Of a stretch of DNA of 64,000 nucleotides, positions 33,205 to 42,259 are shown piece after piece. A program made the position numbers and the translations under genes. The DNA comes from Desulfomicrobium sp. ZS1 (GTDB lineage: Bacteria > Desulfobacterota > Desulfovibrionia > Desulfovibrionales > Desulfomicrobiaceae). The stretch spans positions 3,126,001 through 3,190,000 of the forward strand of contig NZ_CP100351.1 of assembly GCF_024204645.1 (NCBI RefSeq), written 5' to 3'. How positions within the stretch are numbered: the stretch's first letter is position 1; the number at the start of each line of letters is the position of its first letter. The notes beneath the pieces are model-generated. The model ran no database searches, was not told the DNA's origin, and saw nothing but the letters and a program-made list of their open reading frames with translations.

Positions 33205-33918
33205 ATGAAAAAAATTACAGTATTCTTGTTTTTATTCGTTTTGGGCTTAGCAGCCTCGGCCTCTGCAGCATTACTTACCGTTTATTCCAACGATTTCGAC
33301 GGAAACGTAGCAGTTTCATCTGGCGTTATCGCTAATGACATCCTCGTCCCTGGCGTTAGCGAGGCGGAAAGCATTCAAGGCTTGCCCAGTCCTTTTTCCG
33401 GCAACTTATTGAGAAACACGACGACCGGAAATCCGGCAAGCTATACGACATTAAGCTTGGGAAACCTTCCGACGCATGACTCGATCGATATCAACTTCCT
33501 TCTTGCCTTCATCGATTCATGGGACGGCGCATCTGTCGGACCATACAGCCCTGACTTCTTCAACGTGAATGTCGACGGCATCATGATCCTCCAGCTGTCA
33601 TCGAATAATGTGTCCGGCGGCGTGGAACTGGGCTTTGATCAATATGGATGGTGGACGGAGTATCCCGATCGCGCAGTCGATCTGGCTGCGGAATCGTTGC
33701 TGACCTTGGCCCATACCGCATCATCGCTGACCATCGATTTCTATGCCGGTGGGAGCGGATGGCAGGGAGGAGACGACGAGTCGTGGGGCATGGATAATCT
33801 GAGCGTGGTCATCAATACCAACGGCGCCCCAAGCACAGTCCCCGAACCCGGCACCATGGCGCTCGTCGTAGCGGGCCTGATAGGGTTGATCGGCGCCACA
33901 AGAAGAAACCGCCGATAA
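33205..33918 (+). CDS. PEP-CTERM sorting domain protein, 237 aa
   Basis: Signal peptide at the N-terminus (MKKITVFLFLFVLGLAASASA). The mature region is beta-rich, acidic and Ser/Gly/Asn-rich. The C-terminus has the tripartite PEP-CTERM signal: VPEPGT, a hydrophobic helix (MALVVAGLIGLIGA) and the basic end TRRNRR, recognised by an exosortase for transfer to the cell surface or exopolysaccharide. The middle (YTTLSLGNLPTHDSIDINF, SWGMDNLSVVI) resembles carbohydrate-binding-like surface domains, but no family is certain. Codons are less GC-biased than neighbouring genes. Confidence 0.85.
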   Translation: MKKITVFLFLFVLGLAASASAALLTVYSNDFDGNVAVSSGVIANDILVPGVSEAESIQGLPSPFSGNLLRNTTTGNPASYTTLSLGNLPTHDSIDINFLLAFIDSWDGASVGPYSPDFFNVNVDGIMILQLSSNNVSGGVELGFDQYGWWTEYPDRAVDLAAESLLTLAHTASSLTIDFYAGGSGWQGGDDESWGMDNLSVVINTNGAPSTVPEPGTMALVVAGLIGLIGATRRNRR

Positions 33919-33977
33919 CCCCGTCCATCATCAATCAGGCAGAAGCCGAGTTCAAAATACTTCCAGGGCCTCTAAGC

Positions 33978-34013
33978 AAAAGGGCTACTCCGACACAGGA
34001 ATAGCCCTTTTTT
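33978..34013 (+). terminator. Terminator after the PEP-CTERM gene
   Basis: AAAAGGGCTA (33978-33987) pairs with TAGCCCTTTT (34002-34011) and the T run continues to 34013. Confidence 0.85.
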
Positions 34014-34143
34014 GAATGGCGCGCAGATCAATCGCAACTTGCGATCTTGCCCCGCTGCAATTTTTGTTGATCAAGAGTATTCTGACAGCGGCTACCGCAT
34101 TGAAGTTACACGACAACTCCTGAAAACAGCGGGCATCGCCAGG

Positions 34144-35961
34144 CTATTCCACGGTCACGGATTTGGCCAGATTCCGGGGCTGGTCCACGTCCTTGCCCAG
34201 GTAGACGGCCATTTCATAGGCGAAAAGCTGCACGGCCGGCAGCACCAGGAAACTCTTCAGCGGCCCCCAAGCATCGGACAGAACCCAGGGATTCTCCACT
34301 GCGGGCGCGGCTCCGGGATTGACCAGGGCGATGATGCGCCCGCCCCTGGCCTGCACCTCTTGCAGGTTCGAGGCCACCTTTTGCAGCAGCTCGTCGCCCA
34401 GCGCCATGGCAAAGGTCGGGAAATGCTGGTCGATGAGCGCGATGGGGCCGTGCTTCATTTCGCCGGCGGCGTAGCCTTCGGCGTGGATATAGGAAATCTC
34501 TTTAAGTTTCAGCGCGCCCTCAAGGGCCAGGGGAAAGTTCTGTCCCCGTCCCAGAAAAAAGAAGCTGCGGGCGTCGGCGTATTCCTGGCTCAAGGTCTTG
34601 GCCTTGTCGCGGATGGTGGGCAGTTCCGCCTCCAGCTGATCGGGGAGAAGGGGCAGGTCGTGCAGGCAGCGCTCCAGAATTTCGCCCTGCAACACGCCCT
34701 TGCGCACGCCCCAGGACAGGGTCATGAGCAGCAGCAAAACCATCTGGCTGCACATGGCCTTGGTCGAAGCAACACTGATCTCGGGCCCGGCCTGGGTGTA
34801 CACGACCTGATCGGATTCGCGAGCGATGGAGGACCCGACCACGTTGCACAGGCCAAGGATGGACACGCCCGCCTCGCGGGCGATGCGGATGGCGGCCAGG
34901 GTGTCGGCGGTCTCGCCGGACTGGCTGATAGTCAGGACCAGATCACCGGGCAGAAACACGCTGTCGCGGTAGCGGAACTCCGAGGCGATCTCGACCTGCA
35001 CCGGGATGCGGGCCCAGGACTCAAGCACATACTTGGCCCACAAACCGGCATGGTACGACGTGCCACAGGCCACGATGGTCAGACGCTGCGGAACGTCCAG
35101 GGCATCAAGTTCCGGCAGCACGACGCGCCCTTTCTGGATGCGACCGGTCAGGCAATCGCGGATGACCTTGGGCTGCTCGAAGATTTCCTTGAGCATGAAA
35201 TGCTTGAATCCGTCTTTCTGGGCGGCCTGCACATCCCAGGAAATGTGTTTGACCTCCTTGACCCTCGGTTCCAGGGTCAGAGAGTCGAAGACCTGCCAGG
35301 AAGCGGCGTCGATCTCCACCAGTTCGCCGTTGTCCAGGAAAACCACCTCGCGGGTGTAGGGCAGAAAGGCGGGGATGTCGGAGGCCAGGAAATTCTCACC
35401 CGTGCCGATGCCCATCAGGAGCGGGCTGGCCTTGCGGCTGGCCCAGATCTTTCCGGGATGCTCGCGTGAAAGCAGGGCAAAGGCATAGGCTCCGTCGACC
35501 CGGGACAGGGCCCAGGAAATGCCCCGGCGCACGTCGCCGGCCAGCTCCACGCCCTTGGCGATGACATGCACCAACACCTCGGTGTCCGTCTCGGACAGAA
35601 AGACATGACCTTCGGCCACGAGTTCCGCCTTGAGCTCCGCGTAGTTCTCGATGATCCCGTTATGAACCAGCGCGAATTTCCCGTCACCATCCATGTGCGG
35701 ATGGGCGTTACGCTCCACGGGCAGGCCGTGGGTAGCCCAGCGGGTATGCCCGACGCCGCAGACCGAGGACGCGGTGTCCAGGCCCGCGATCTTGCAGTCC
35801 AGCGCCCCGAGCTTGCCCTCGGCGCGAATGACCTTGAGCCCCTGCGGCTCCTCATAGGCCACTCCGGCCGAATCGTAGCCCCGGTATTCCAGACGTCGCA
35901 AACCTTCGACAATGGCCGGGATGGCCGGCCGGTGCCCCGTGTATCCGATGATTCCGCACAT
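34144..35961 (-). CDS. glmS: Glutamine-fructose-6-phosphate aminotransferase (isomerizing)
   Basis: 605 residues. The start is fixed by the catalytic N-terminal Cys (MCGIIGYTGHR). The amidotransferase domain continues with RLEYRGYDSAG, VGHTRWATHG and HNGIIENYAEL. Two SIS isomerase domains follow (ACGTSYHAGLWAKY, SQSGETADTLAA, FLGRGQNFPLALEGALKLKE), ending DQPRNLAKSVTVE. It makes glucosamine-6-phosphate for murein and LPS. It directly follows rdgB by two bases, so the two are co-transcribed. Confidence 0.95.
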   Translation of the reverse strand: MCGIIGYTGHRPAIPAIVEGLRRLEYRGYDSAGVAYEEPQGLKVIRAEGKLGALDCKIAGLDTASSVCGVGHTRWATHGLPVERNAHPHMDGDGKFALVHNGIIENYAELKAELVAEGHVFLSETDTEVLVHVIAKGVELAGDVRRGISWALSRVDGAYAFALLSREHPGKIWASRKASPLLMGIGTGENFLASDIPAFLPYTREVVFLDNGELVEIDAASWQVFDSLTLEPRVKEVKHISWDVQAAQKDGFKHFMLKEIFEQPKVIRDCLTGRIQKGRVVLPELDALDVPQRLTIVACGTSYHAGLWAKYVLESWARIPVQVEIASEFRYRDSVFLPGDLVLTISQSGETADTLAAIRIAREAGVSILGLCNVVGSSIARESDQVVYTQAGPEISVASTKAMCSQMVLLLLMTLSWGVRKGVLQGEILERCLHDLPLLPDQLEAELPTIRDKAKTLSQEYADARSFFFLGRGQNFPLALEGALKLKEISYIHAEGYAAGEMKHGPIALIDQHFPTFAMALGDELLQKVASNLQEVQARGGRIIALVNPGAAPAVENPWVLSDAWGPLKSFLVLPAVQLFAYEMAVYLGKDVDQPRNLAKSVTVE

Positions 35962-35963
35962 GC

Positions 35964-36590
35964 TTATTTCTCCAGTTCGAGCCGGGCTTGTTTCCAGAAT
36001 TCGGGCCAGCCGCGCAGCAGCTCCCGCAGGGCCAAACCGCGATGACTGCGGCTGTTCTTGACCTGCGCGTCCATCTGCGCGGCGGTCATGGCCAGTTCCT
36101 CGTCGAAGAATACGGGATCGTAGCCGAACCCCGCCCCGCCCTGCGGAGCATGAGCCACCCGGCCATGCCAGGCCCCATGTCCGATCAGCTCCCGGCCGTC
36201 TGGGGTGGCCGCCAGCATGACGCAGGCGAAATGACAGCCGCGCCATGGGTCCACAACGTCCTTCATGGCATCCAGAAGCTTGGCCACATTCTTCTCGTCC
36301 GTGGCCCCTTCGCCGCTGTAACGGGCGGAATAGACGCCCGGCGCCCCGTTCAGGGCGTCCACGACCAGGCCCGAGTCATCGGCCACGGCCACCAGCCCCG
36401 TGGCACGGGCCACGGCCAGGGCCTTGATGCGGGCGTTGTCCTCGAAGGTCACGCCGGTCTCGGGTATTTCGCCGATTTCCGGAAAATCGTTCAGGCCGAG
36501 GACGCGCAGGCCCGGATGCAATTCGGCCAGCAGGGCCGAAAGTTCACGTATCTTACCGGCGTTGCCGGTGGCGAGTACAATGGTGTTCAT
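35964..36590 (-). CDS. rdgB: XTP/dITP diphosphatase (RdgB/HAM1 family)
   Basis: 208 residues. Family marks: IVLATGNAGKIRELSALL at the N-terminus, ETGVTFEDNARIKA, VADDSGLVVDALNGAPGVYS with catalytic Asp, YSGEGATDEKN, and GFGYDPVF with the HRGLALREL C-terminal region. It removes non-canonical purine triphosphates (ITP, XTP) from the nucleotide pool. Lies between an E1-like gene and glmS on the minus strand. Confidence 0.93.
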   Translation of the reverse strand: MNTIVLATGNAGKIRELSALLAELHPGLRVLGLNDFPEIGEIPETGVTFEDNARIKALAVARATGLVAVADDSGLVVDALNGAPGVYSARYSGEGATDEKNVAKLLDAMKDVVDPWRGCHFACVMLAATPDGRELIGHGAWHGRVAHAPQGGAGFGYDPVFFDEELAMTAAQMDAQVKNSRSHRGLALRELLRGWPEFWKQARLELEK

Positions 36591-36599
36591 CTGTATCCG

Positions 36600-37436
36600 T
36601 CACGAAAGGTCATAGAGTTCAAAATGAAATTCGGCCAAATCGGCGTGCAGCATGCGACCGGCCAGACGCAAAGAGCCCGTGGTCAGATACTGCACGGTTT
36701 CCGCCGCTTGCAACGCGGCGGCCAGGCATGCGGCCGGAGCCAGGCTGCCCAGGACATGCTCCGCGTCCTTGTCTGAGGGATCGGTCCACATGCTGGAAAT
36801 ACCTTTCTGCCCAGGCAGTTCACTGCCGACCAACGCCGTCCATCCGGCCACGGCCGCACTCACGACCGGAATCCCGGCCAGACATGCGGCTTCGTGCAGG
36901 GCCAAGCGCGGGGCGATGCCTCCCAGTGCGTCAACAACCACATCAACGTCGGTCAGTACACCCTGCAGATTGGAGGCGTCCAAGAAAAATTCAAACGCTT
37001 CGACCTGCACCAGCGGACAGGTTGCCCGTACCCGTTCAGCCCCGGCCCTGGCCTTGTTGCTTCCCAGGTTCTGGACCGTGGAAAGCAGTTGGCGGTTCAG
37101 ATTGCTGTCCTCGAACCCGTCTCCGTCCGCGACCACGATCCTGCCCACTCCGAAGCGGGACAGCAACTCCAGCACATAACCGCCGAGTCCGCCCGCCCCG
37201 GCCAGCAGAACCGTGGCGCCCATAAGTCGATTCTGCTCGGAAATGGACAGGGAATGCAGGTTTTTCAAAAACGGCAGAGGCACTACCCCCTCTTCCATCG
37301 CCCCTCTTGCGCCCTGGGGCAGAGTCAACCCGTGATCCCGGCACAGCTGACGCAGTTCTTCAAATCCGACAGTCCGAACCCGGCGCGAGGCGTTCTCCGA
37401 GGCCAAAGCCTCCAACGCGACTCGAAAATCCTTCAT
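36600..37436 (-). CDS. ThiF/MoeB/HesA-type E1-like adenylyltransferase
   Basis: 278 residues from ATG 37436, overlapping the MoaD-like gene. The Rossmann segment is VLLAGAGGLGGYVLELLSRF, then VVADGDGFEDSNLNRQLL with conserved Asp/Arg for ATP, and LTDVDVVVDALGGI. The usual CxxC zinc pairs of MoeB are not seen. It would adenylate the C-terminal Gly-Gly of the adjacent ubiquitin-like carrier. With that carrier and mobB nearby, a role in molybdopterin or thiolation chemistry (thiamine, tungsten or molybdenum cofactor) is inferred. Confidence 0.85.
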   Translation of the reverse strand: MKDFRVALEALASENASRRVRTVGFEELRQLCRDHGLTLPQGARGAMEEGVVPLPFLKNLHSLSISEQNRLMGATVLLAGAGGLGGYVLELLSRFGVGRIVVADGDGFEDSNLNRQLLSTVQNLGSNKARAGAERVRATCPLVQVEAFEFFLDASNLQGVLTDVDVVVDALGGIAPRLALHEAACLAGIPVVSAAVAGWTALVGSELPGQKGISSMWTDPSDKDAEHVLGSLAPAACLAAALQAAETVQYLTTGSLRLAGRMLHADLAEFHFELYDLS

Positions 37437-37657
37437 CCACCACCTACCGCCGGAAAAATACCCACCTGGTCTCCGTCGGCCAGCGCCGCTTCCAAGCTGC
37501 TGTTCCTGCTGTTGACAAAAACAAGCTTGATATCGCCGACTTCTAGTCCAAGAAGCGGAAGCATGGCCTCTACCACGGCTCCCTGCTGCAGATCGAGAAA
37601 GCCGTCCGGCGGGGTATGATCGGCAAGGGTGGCAAAACATTTGACGCGCACACGCAT
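37433..37657 (-). CDS. MoaD/ThiS-family sulfur carrier protein
   Basis: 74 residues with the beta-grasp pattern: VRVKCFATLADHTPPDG, a QGAVVEAMLPLLG helix, KLVFVNSRNSSLEAAL, DGDQVGIFPAVGGG. It ends in Gly-Gly-Gly, so the C-terminal Gly-Gly needed for thiocarboxylation is present with one extra Gly. The gene overlaps its E1-like partner. MoaD-like is more likely than ThiS because of LADGDQVGIFPAV, but the cofactor served is uncertain. Confidence 0.82.
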   Translation of the reverse strand: MRVRVKCFATLADHTPPDGFLDLQQGAVVEAMLPLLGLEVGDIKLVFVNSRNSSLEAALADGDQVGIFPAVGGG

Positions 37658-37788
37658 AATGGTCCCCCTGACAAACGGTCAATAATCGCTACGGTTCCGT
37701 TTCCTATAAGAAGAAGCATCTTTTATGACGCAAGCCCCTGGAGTCAACATATTTAAGCCGCTGTCGTGCTAAAAGACCCCGCCCGGCC

Positions 37789-38493
37789 TCACTCCAGGAT
37801 GATTTCAAGCTTCTGCCCCGGCACATTGCCCTTCAGCTCGGTCAAAAGCCCGCGAATGGTCCCCGTGACCAGCCGGTCCAAAAAAGGATTCAGCGCCAGA
37901 CGCCGGCCCCCCACTTTGACACAGAGCTTGGCCTGCATGGCCACGCAGAAATCCGCGTCGGCCTCGCCGATCACGATTTCCCGCGCCAGGGCCAGGCAGG
38001 ACTCCCGGCCGCAGGCCCCGCAATCAAGACCGGGCAGAGAGAAGGACCTGCTTTCCACCAGCGTGGCCAACTCCGCGACGGAATCGGCCTTCCGCACTCC
38101 GGGCAATACCCCCGGCCCCCAGGATGCCAGCGCCAGCCCGTTATCCAACTGCGACTCGTCTTCGTCCGTGCCAAGGACCACAATCCGCGGCAGCCAGGTC
38201 AGCGACTTGCCGCCTTCGACCAACACTATCTCCGCATCCAGCAGAGGAAATATATCTTGCAGTTGCCGCGTCGAGTTCCAAAGCAAGGTCGTTATTTTGG
38301 GGCCGATCCCGGCAACGCTGACGCACTCCTGCGCAAAACGGGATGTATCCGTCCCATCGAGATCCAGCCCATGGTGGGTAAACTTGACCGCCGCTACCTT
38401 ACGACCCCGCTCCGTCAATTCCCGGGCAAGCTCGAGCACAAGAGTCGTCTTACCTGATTTCTTGAAACCCACCACTGAAACAGCCTTGAACAT
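37789..38493 (-). CDS. mobB: MobB-like GTPase with C-terminal cysteine-rich domain
   Basis: 234 residues. The start ATG 38493 precedes a P-loop (VVGFKKSGKTTLVLELARE) typical of MobB, followed by VAAVKFTHHGLDLDGTDTSRF and EIVLVEGGKS. MobB assists attachment of GMP to molybdopterin. Residues about 150-234 are an extra domain with GLDCGACGRESCLALAREIV and a later Cys pair, resembling an iron-sulfur-binding module. Fusion of MobB with such a domain is uncommon outside anaerobes. A molybdoenzyme occurs further on at 60186-62273. Confidence 0.82.
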   Translation of the reverse strand: MFKAVSVVGFKKSGKTTLVLELARELTERGRKVAAVKFTHHGLDLDGTDTSRFAQECVSVAGIGPKITTLLWNSTRQLQDIFPLLDAEIVLVEGGKSLTWLPRIVVLGTDEDESQLDNGLALASWGPGVLPGVRKADSVAELATLVESRSFSLPGLDCGACGRESCLALAREIVIGEADADFCVAMQAKLCVKVGGRRLALNPFLDRLVTGTIRGLLTELKGNVPGQKLEIILE

Positions 38494-38640
38494 TGCGCCT
38501 CCGTCTTTGACAATCCTTCGTTCATCAATTACCCAATTCAATTTTCCCATGCGCATCGCCGCAAGTCCCGCCCCTCTGCAAACGGAGCCTGACTCAAGGC
38601 ACGCATCCCCCATCCCATTCGTCAAGGACAGATATTTTCT

Positions 38641-39894
38641 ATGTCTAAAATTCAGAAAATTAAAGGCTTTTCTGACCTCTTCAGCCCGGAGAGCACGGTT
38701 CACACCCTGATGGAGAACCTGGCCCGCCAGGTGTTCGGCACGTATGGATGCCAAGAGGTGCGCGTGCCCATCCTGGAAAAAACAGAGCTCTTCGCCCGCT
38801 CCATCGGTGAAGAGACCGACGTCGTGCAAAAGGAAATGTACACCTTTGCCGACCGCAAGGGCCGCTCGCTGACCATGCGCCCCGAAGCCACGGCCGGAGT
38901 GCTGCGCGCCTTCATCGAATCCGGCCAGTGCGGGGCCGAAGGCACGACCAAGCTCTTCGCCTGTGGCCCCATGTTCCGTTACGAGCGTCCGCAAAAGGGC
39001 CGCCTGCGCCAGTTTCACCAGCTCGACGTCGAAGTTCTGGGCACGGACGCACCCCAGGCCGACGCCGAGGTCGTGCTCATGCTCTGGACCTTTTTGATCA
39101 AGCTCGGCCTTAAAAACCTGAGCCTGGAACTCAACTCCCTGGGCTGCCCCGAATGCCGGCCGGTCTTTCATCAGCGTCTGCGCGACTTTCTGGCCACCAT
39201 CGACCACGCCCAGCTCTGCGAAGACTGCAAGCGCCGGGCGCAGACCAACCCCCTGCGCGTGCTGGACTGCAAGGTTCCGGCCTGCAAGGCCCTGGTTGAA
39301 AACGCGCCGAGCATCGCCGAGTCGCTCTGCCCCGGATGCGACGAACATTTCGCCCAGGTGCGCGACATTCTGGACAGCGCGAAACTCCCCTATCGCCTGA
39401 ACGACCGTCTAGTACGCGGCCTGGACTATTACCAGCGCACCACTTTCGAAGTCGTCTCCGGCGAAATCGGCGCCCAGACCGCCGTGGCCGGCGGCGGCCG
39501 TTACGACGGGCTCATCAAGCAGCTCGGCGGTCCCGACCTCCCCGGCATCGGCTTCGCCTGCGGCATGGAGCGTCTGGCCCTGCTTTACGGCCAGGCTCAG
39601 ATCCCGGCCCCGGACTTCTATCTGGCCGTGCTCGACTCCCGCGCCCTGAATACAGCCCTGCTCCTGGCCCAGCGCATGCGCGAGCGGGGCTTTTCCGGCG
39701 AGGTGTCCTTCGAGGCCCGCAGCATCAAGGCCCAGATGCGCCAGGCCAACAAGCTCGGCGTCAAGACCTGCCTGATCCTGGGGCAGGACGAAATGGAGAA
39801 GGGCCAGATCGTGGTCAAGGACATGGCCACGGGCGTGCAGAAAAATATCGGCCAGGATGATCTGGAGCAGGCCCTGGGCTTTCGCAAGCCGTAA
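38641..39894 (+). CDS. hisS: Histidyl-tRNA synthetase
   Basis: 417 residues, class [15 protein letters not shown] at the N-terminus, motif 2 [18 protein letters not shown], motif 3 [16 protein letters not shown], and HisA motif [14 protein letters not shown] are present, followed by an anticodon-binding domain ([18 protein letters not shown]). Four Cys near the middle (CPECRP, CEDC) form a possible zinc knuckle. First gene of a translation-related group; aspS follows after 50 bases. Confidence 0.95.
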   Translation: MSKIQKIKGFSDLFSPESTVHTLMENLARQVFGTYGCQEVRVPILEKTELFARSIGEETDVVQKEMYTFADRKGRSLTMRPEATAGVLRAFIESGQCGAEGTTKLFACGPMFRYERPQKGRLRQFHQLDVEVLGTDAPQADAEVVLMLWTFLIKLGLKNLSLELNSLGCPECRPVFHQRLRDFLATIDHAQLCEDCKRRAQTNPLRVLDCKVPACKALVENAPSIAESLCPGCDEHFAQVRDILDSAKLPYRLNDRLVRGLDYYQRTTFEVVSGEIGAQTAVAGGGRYDGLIKQLGGPDLPGIGFACGMERLALLYGQAQIPAPDFYLAVLDSRALNTALLLAQRMRERGFSGEVSFEARSIKAQMRQANKLGVKTCLILGQDEMEKGQIVVKDMATGVQKNIGQDDLEQALGFRKP

Positions 39895-39944
39895 GTCTTT
39901 ACACACACTGTTTGCAGCTTATCGTACTCAAGCGAGGAACATAT

Positions 39945-41741
39945 ATGGATGACAAAAACACGGAACTCGGGATGGACTCCCTCGGCGGATGGCGCAGAAC
40001 CCACACCTGCGCGGACCTCGGACCGGAGCAGCTGGGCCAGGAAACCTGCCTCATGGGCTGGGTGCAATATCGACGCGATCACGGCGGGCTGATTTTCATC
40101 GACCTGCGCGACCGTCACGGCCTGACCCAAGTCGTCTTTTCCCCCGAGGTCGCTCCCGAGGCCCACGCCCGCGCGCATGTACTGCGCACGGAGTTCGTGC
40201 TGGCCATCAAGGGCATGGTCCGCCCGCGCCCAGGCGACATGGTCAACTCCAAGCTGGCCACGGGCGCCATCGAGGTCTATGTCACGGAGTTCAAGCTCCT
40301 GAACACGGCCAAGACCCCGCCTTTTCCCATCGAGGACCGCGTGGACGTGTCCGAAAACCTGCGCCTCAAATACCGTTTTCTGGATCTGCGCCGCAAGGCC
40401 ATGGCCGACAACCTCATTTTGAGGAGCCGCGTCTCCCAGTCCGTGCGCCGCTATCTGGACGAGCTCGGGTTCCTGGAGATCGAGACCCCGGTGCTGACCA
40501 AGTCCACCCCCGAGGGCGCGCGCGACTTTCTGGTGCCCAGCCGCGTCAATCAAGGCCAGTTCTACGCCCTGCCCCAGTCGCCCCAGCTCTTCAAACAGCT
40601 CCTCATGTGCGGCGGGATGGACCGCTATTTTCAAATCGTCAAATGCTTCCGCGACGAGGACCTGCGCGCCGACCGCCAGCCCGAGTTCACGCAGATCGAT
40701 ATCGAGATGTCTTTCGTGGACGAGGAACAGGTCATGGAAATGGCCGAGGGCATGATGGCCCGCGTCCTGCGCGAAGCGCTCGGACAGGAGCTCGCCCTGC
40801 CCATCCCGCGCATGAAGTACGAGCAGGCCATGGCCCTCTACGGCGTGGACAAGCCCGACATCCGCTTCGGCCTGACGCTCACCGACGTGACCGAAATCGT
40901 GCGCGGCTCGGAGTTCAAACTCTTCGCCACGGCAGCCCTGATCAAGGCGTTGCCCGTGCGCGGCGGCGGCGAACTTTCGCGCAAGGAGATCGACGACTAC
41001 ACCGAATTCGTCAAAATCTACGGAGCCCAGGGGCTGGCCTGGATCAAGATCAAGGAGGACGGCTGGCAGTCTCCCATCGCCAAATTCCTGAGCGATGCCG
41101 AGCGGGCCGGACTGACCGAAGCCCTTGGCCTTGAGCCCGGCGACATCGTCTTTTTCCAGGCCGGCGCGCCGGAAATGGTCAACAGCGCCCTTGGCAACCT
41201 GCGCCTGAAGCTTGGCGAGCGCTTCGGCCTAATCCCTGAAGGCACCTTCGCGCCCCTGTGGGTCACGGATTTCCCGCTCCTGGAGTGGGACCCCGAGGCC
41301 AAACGCTGGGTGGCCATGCACCACCCCTTCACCGCGCCCAAGGACATGGGCGCCTTGGCCACCGACCCGGGCCAGGCCGTTGCCCGTGCCTATGACCTCG
41401 TGCTGAACGGCACCGAAGTCGGCGGTGGCTCCATCCGCATCCACAACCCCGAGACCCAGCAGCAGATGTTTTCCGCGCTGGGCATCAATGAAGAGGAAGC
41501 GCAGGCCAAATTCGGATTTCTGCTCGACGCCCTGGTTTTCGGCGCTCCGCCCCATGGCGGCATTGCCTTCGGCCTGGACCGTCTTATCATGCTCCTGACC
41601 GGAGCCAAATCCATCCGCGACGTCATCGCCTTCCCCAAGACCCAGAAGGCGACCTGCCTCATGACCGAGGCCCCGTCGGCGGTCGAGAACACGCAATTGC
41701 GCGACCTGGGCCTGCGCCTTAGAGAAAAGCCCAAAGAGTAA
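39945..41741 (+). CDS. aspS: Aspartyl-tRNA synthetase
   Basis: 598 residues, bacterial type. Start at ATG 39945 with GCGAGGA upstream. Contains the OB anticodon domain ([20 protein letters not shown]), motif 2 [18 protein letters not shown], the bacterial GAD insert region and motif 3 [13 protein letters not shown]. The TEAPSAV C-terminal signature is present. The insert length is ordinary. Whether it is discriminating or also charges tRNA-Asn depends on genes outside the window. Def starts five bases after its stop. Confidence 0.95.
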   Translation: MDDKNTELGMDSLGGWRRTHTCADLGPEQLGQETCLMGWVQYRRDHGGLIFIDLRDRHGLTQVVFSPEVAPEAHARAHVLRTEFVLAIKGMVRPRPGDMVNSKLATGAIEVYVTEFKLLNTAKTPPFPIEDRVDVSENLRLKYRFLDLRRKAMADNLILRSRVSQSVRRYLDELGFLEIETPVLTKSTPEGARDFLVPSRVNQGQFYALPQSPQLFKQLLMCGGMDRYFQIVKCFRDEDLRADRQPEFTQIDIEMSFVDEEQVMEMAEGMMARVLREALGQELALPIPRMKYEQAMALYGVDKPDIRFGLTLTDVTEIVRGSEFKLFATAALIKALPVRGGGELSRKEIDDYTEFVKIYGAQGLAWIKIKEDGWQSPIAKFLSDAERAGLTEALGLEPGDIVFFQAGAPEMVNSALGNLRLKLGERFGLIPEGTFAPLWVTDFPLLEWDPEAKRWVAMHHPFTAPKDMGALATDPGQAVARAYDLVLNGTEVGGGSIRIHNPETQQQMFSALGINEEEAQAKFGFLLDALVFGAPPHGGIAFGLDRLIMLLTGAKSIRDVIAFPKTQKATCLMTEAPSAVENTQLRDLGLRLREKPKE

Positions 41742-41746
41742 ACATC

Positions 41747-42259
41747 ATGCCCAGATCTATCATTACATATCCCCATCCGGTGCTGGCCAAAAAGGCCGCG
41801 CCGGTGACAGAAATCACGGAAGAAATACGCGCCCTGGCCGCCGAGATGGTTGAAATCATGTACAAGGACAAAGGCATCGGCCTGGCCGCGCCGCAGGTGG
41901 CGGAAAGCATCCGCCTCATCACCGTGGACCTGAGCGGCCCGGACAAACGCGAAGACCCGCACATCTTCATCAATCCGGTCCTGTCAAACCTTGAGGGTGA
42001 AGTGGAATCCGAGGAAGGCTGCCTGTCCGTTATCGGCTACCGCACCACGGTGAAACGAGCCGAAAGTCTGCACCTCTCAGCCACGGATCTGGACGGCAAC
42101 CTGGTGGAGATGGATGCCGACGACCTCATGGCCATTTGCCTGCAGCACGAAGTGGATCACCTTAACGGCGTATTGTTCATCGACAAGATCAGCAAACTGA
42201 AGCGCACCCTGTACGAGAGAAAACTCAAAAAATGGCTGAAAGAGAAAAACGAAGAGTAA
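41747..42259 (+). CDS. def: Peptide deformylase
   Basis: 170 residues. Motif 1 KGIGLAAPQV, motif 2 EEGCLSVIG with metal Cys, and motif 3 LQHEVDHLNG with the HExxH metal site are all present. Removes the formyl group from nascent proteins. Its last 28 bases overlap fmt, the enzyme that adds formyl to initiator tRNA, the usual pairing. Confidence 0.95.
   Translation: MPRSIITYPHPVLAKKAAPVTEITEEIRALAAEMVEIMYKDKGIGLAAPQVAESIRLITVDLSGPDKREDPHIFINPVLSNLEGEVESEEGCLSVIGYRTTVKRAESLHLSATDLDGNLVEMDADDLMAICLQHEVDHLNGVLFIDKISKLKRTLYERKLKKWLKEKNEE

Noticed and set aside
34012-35469. Long plus-strand ORF opposite glmS
   Set aside because: GC-rich antisense shadow; glmS on the minus strand has every family motif.
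37766-38710. 314-codon plus-strand ORF opposite mobB
   Set aside because: Ser/Pro/Arg-rich shadow frame covering mobB and the hisS start; no motif.
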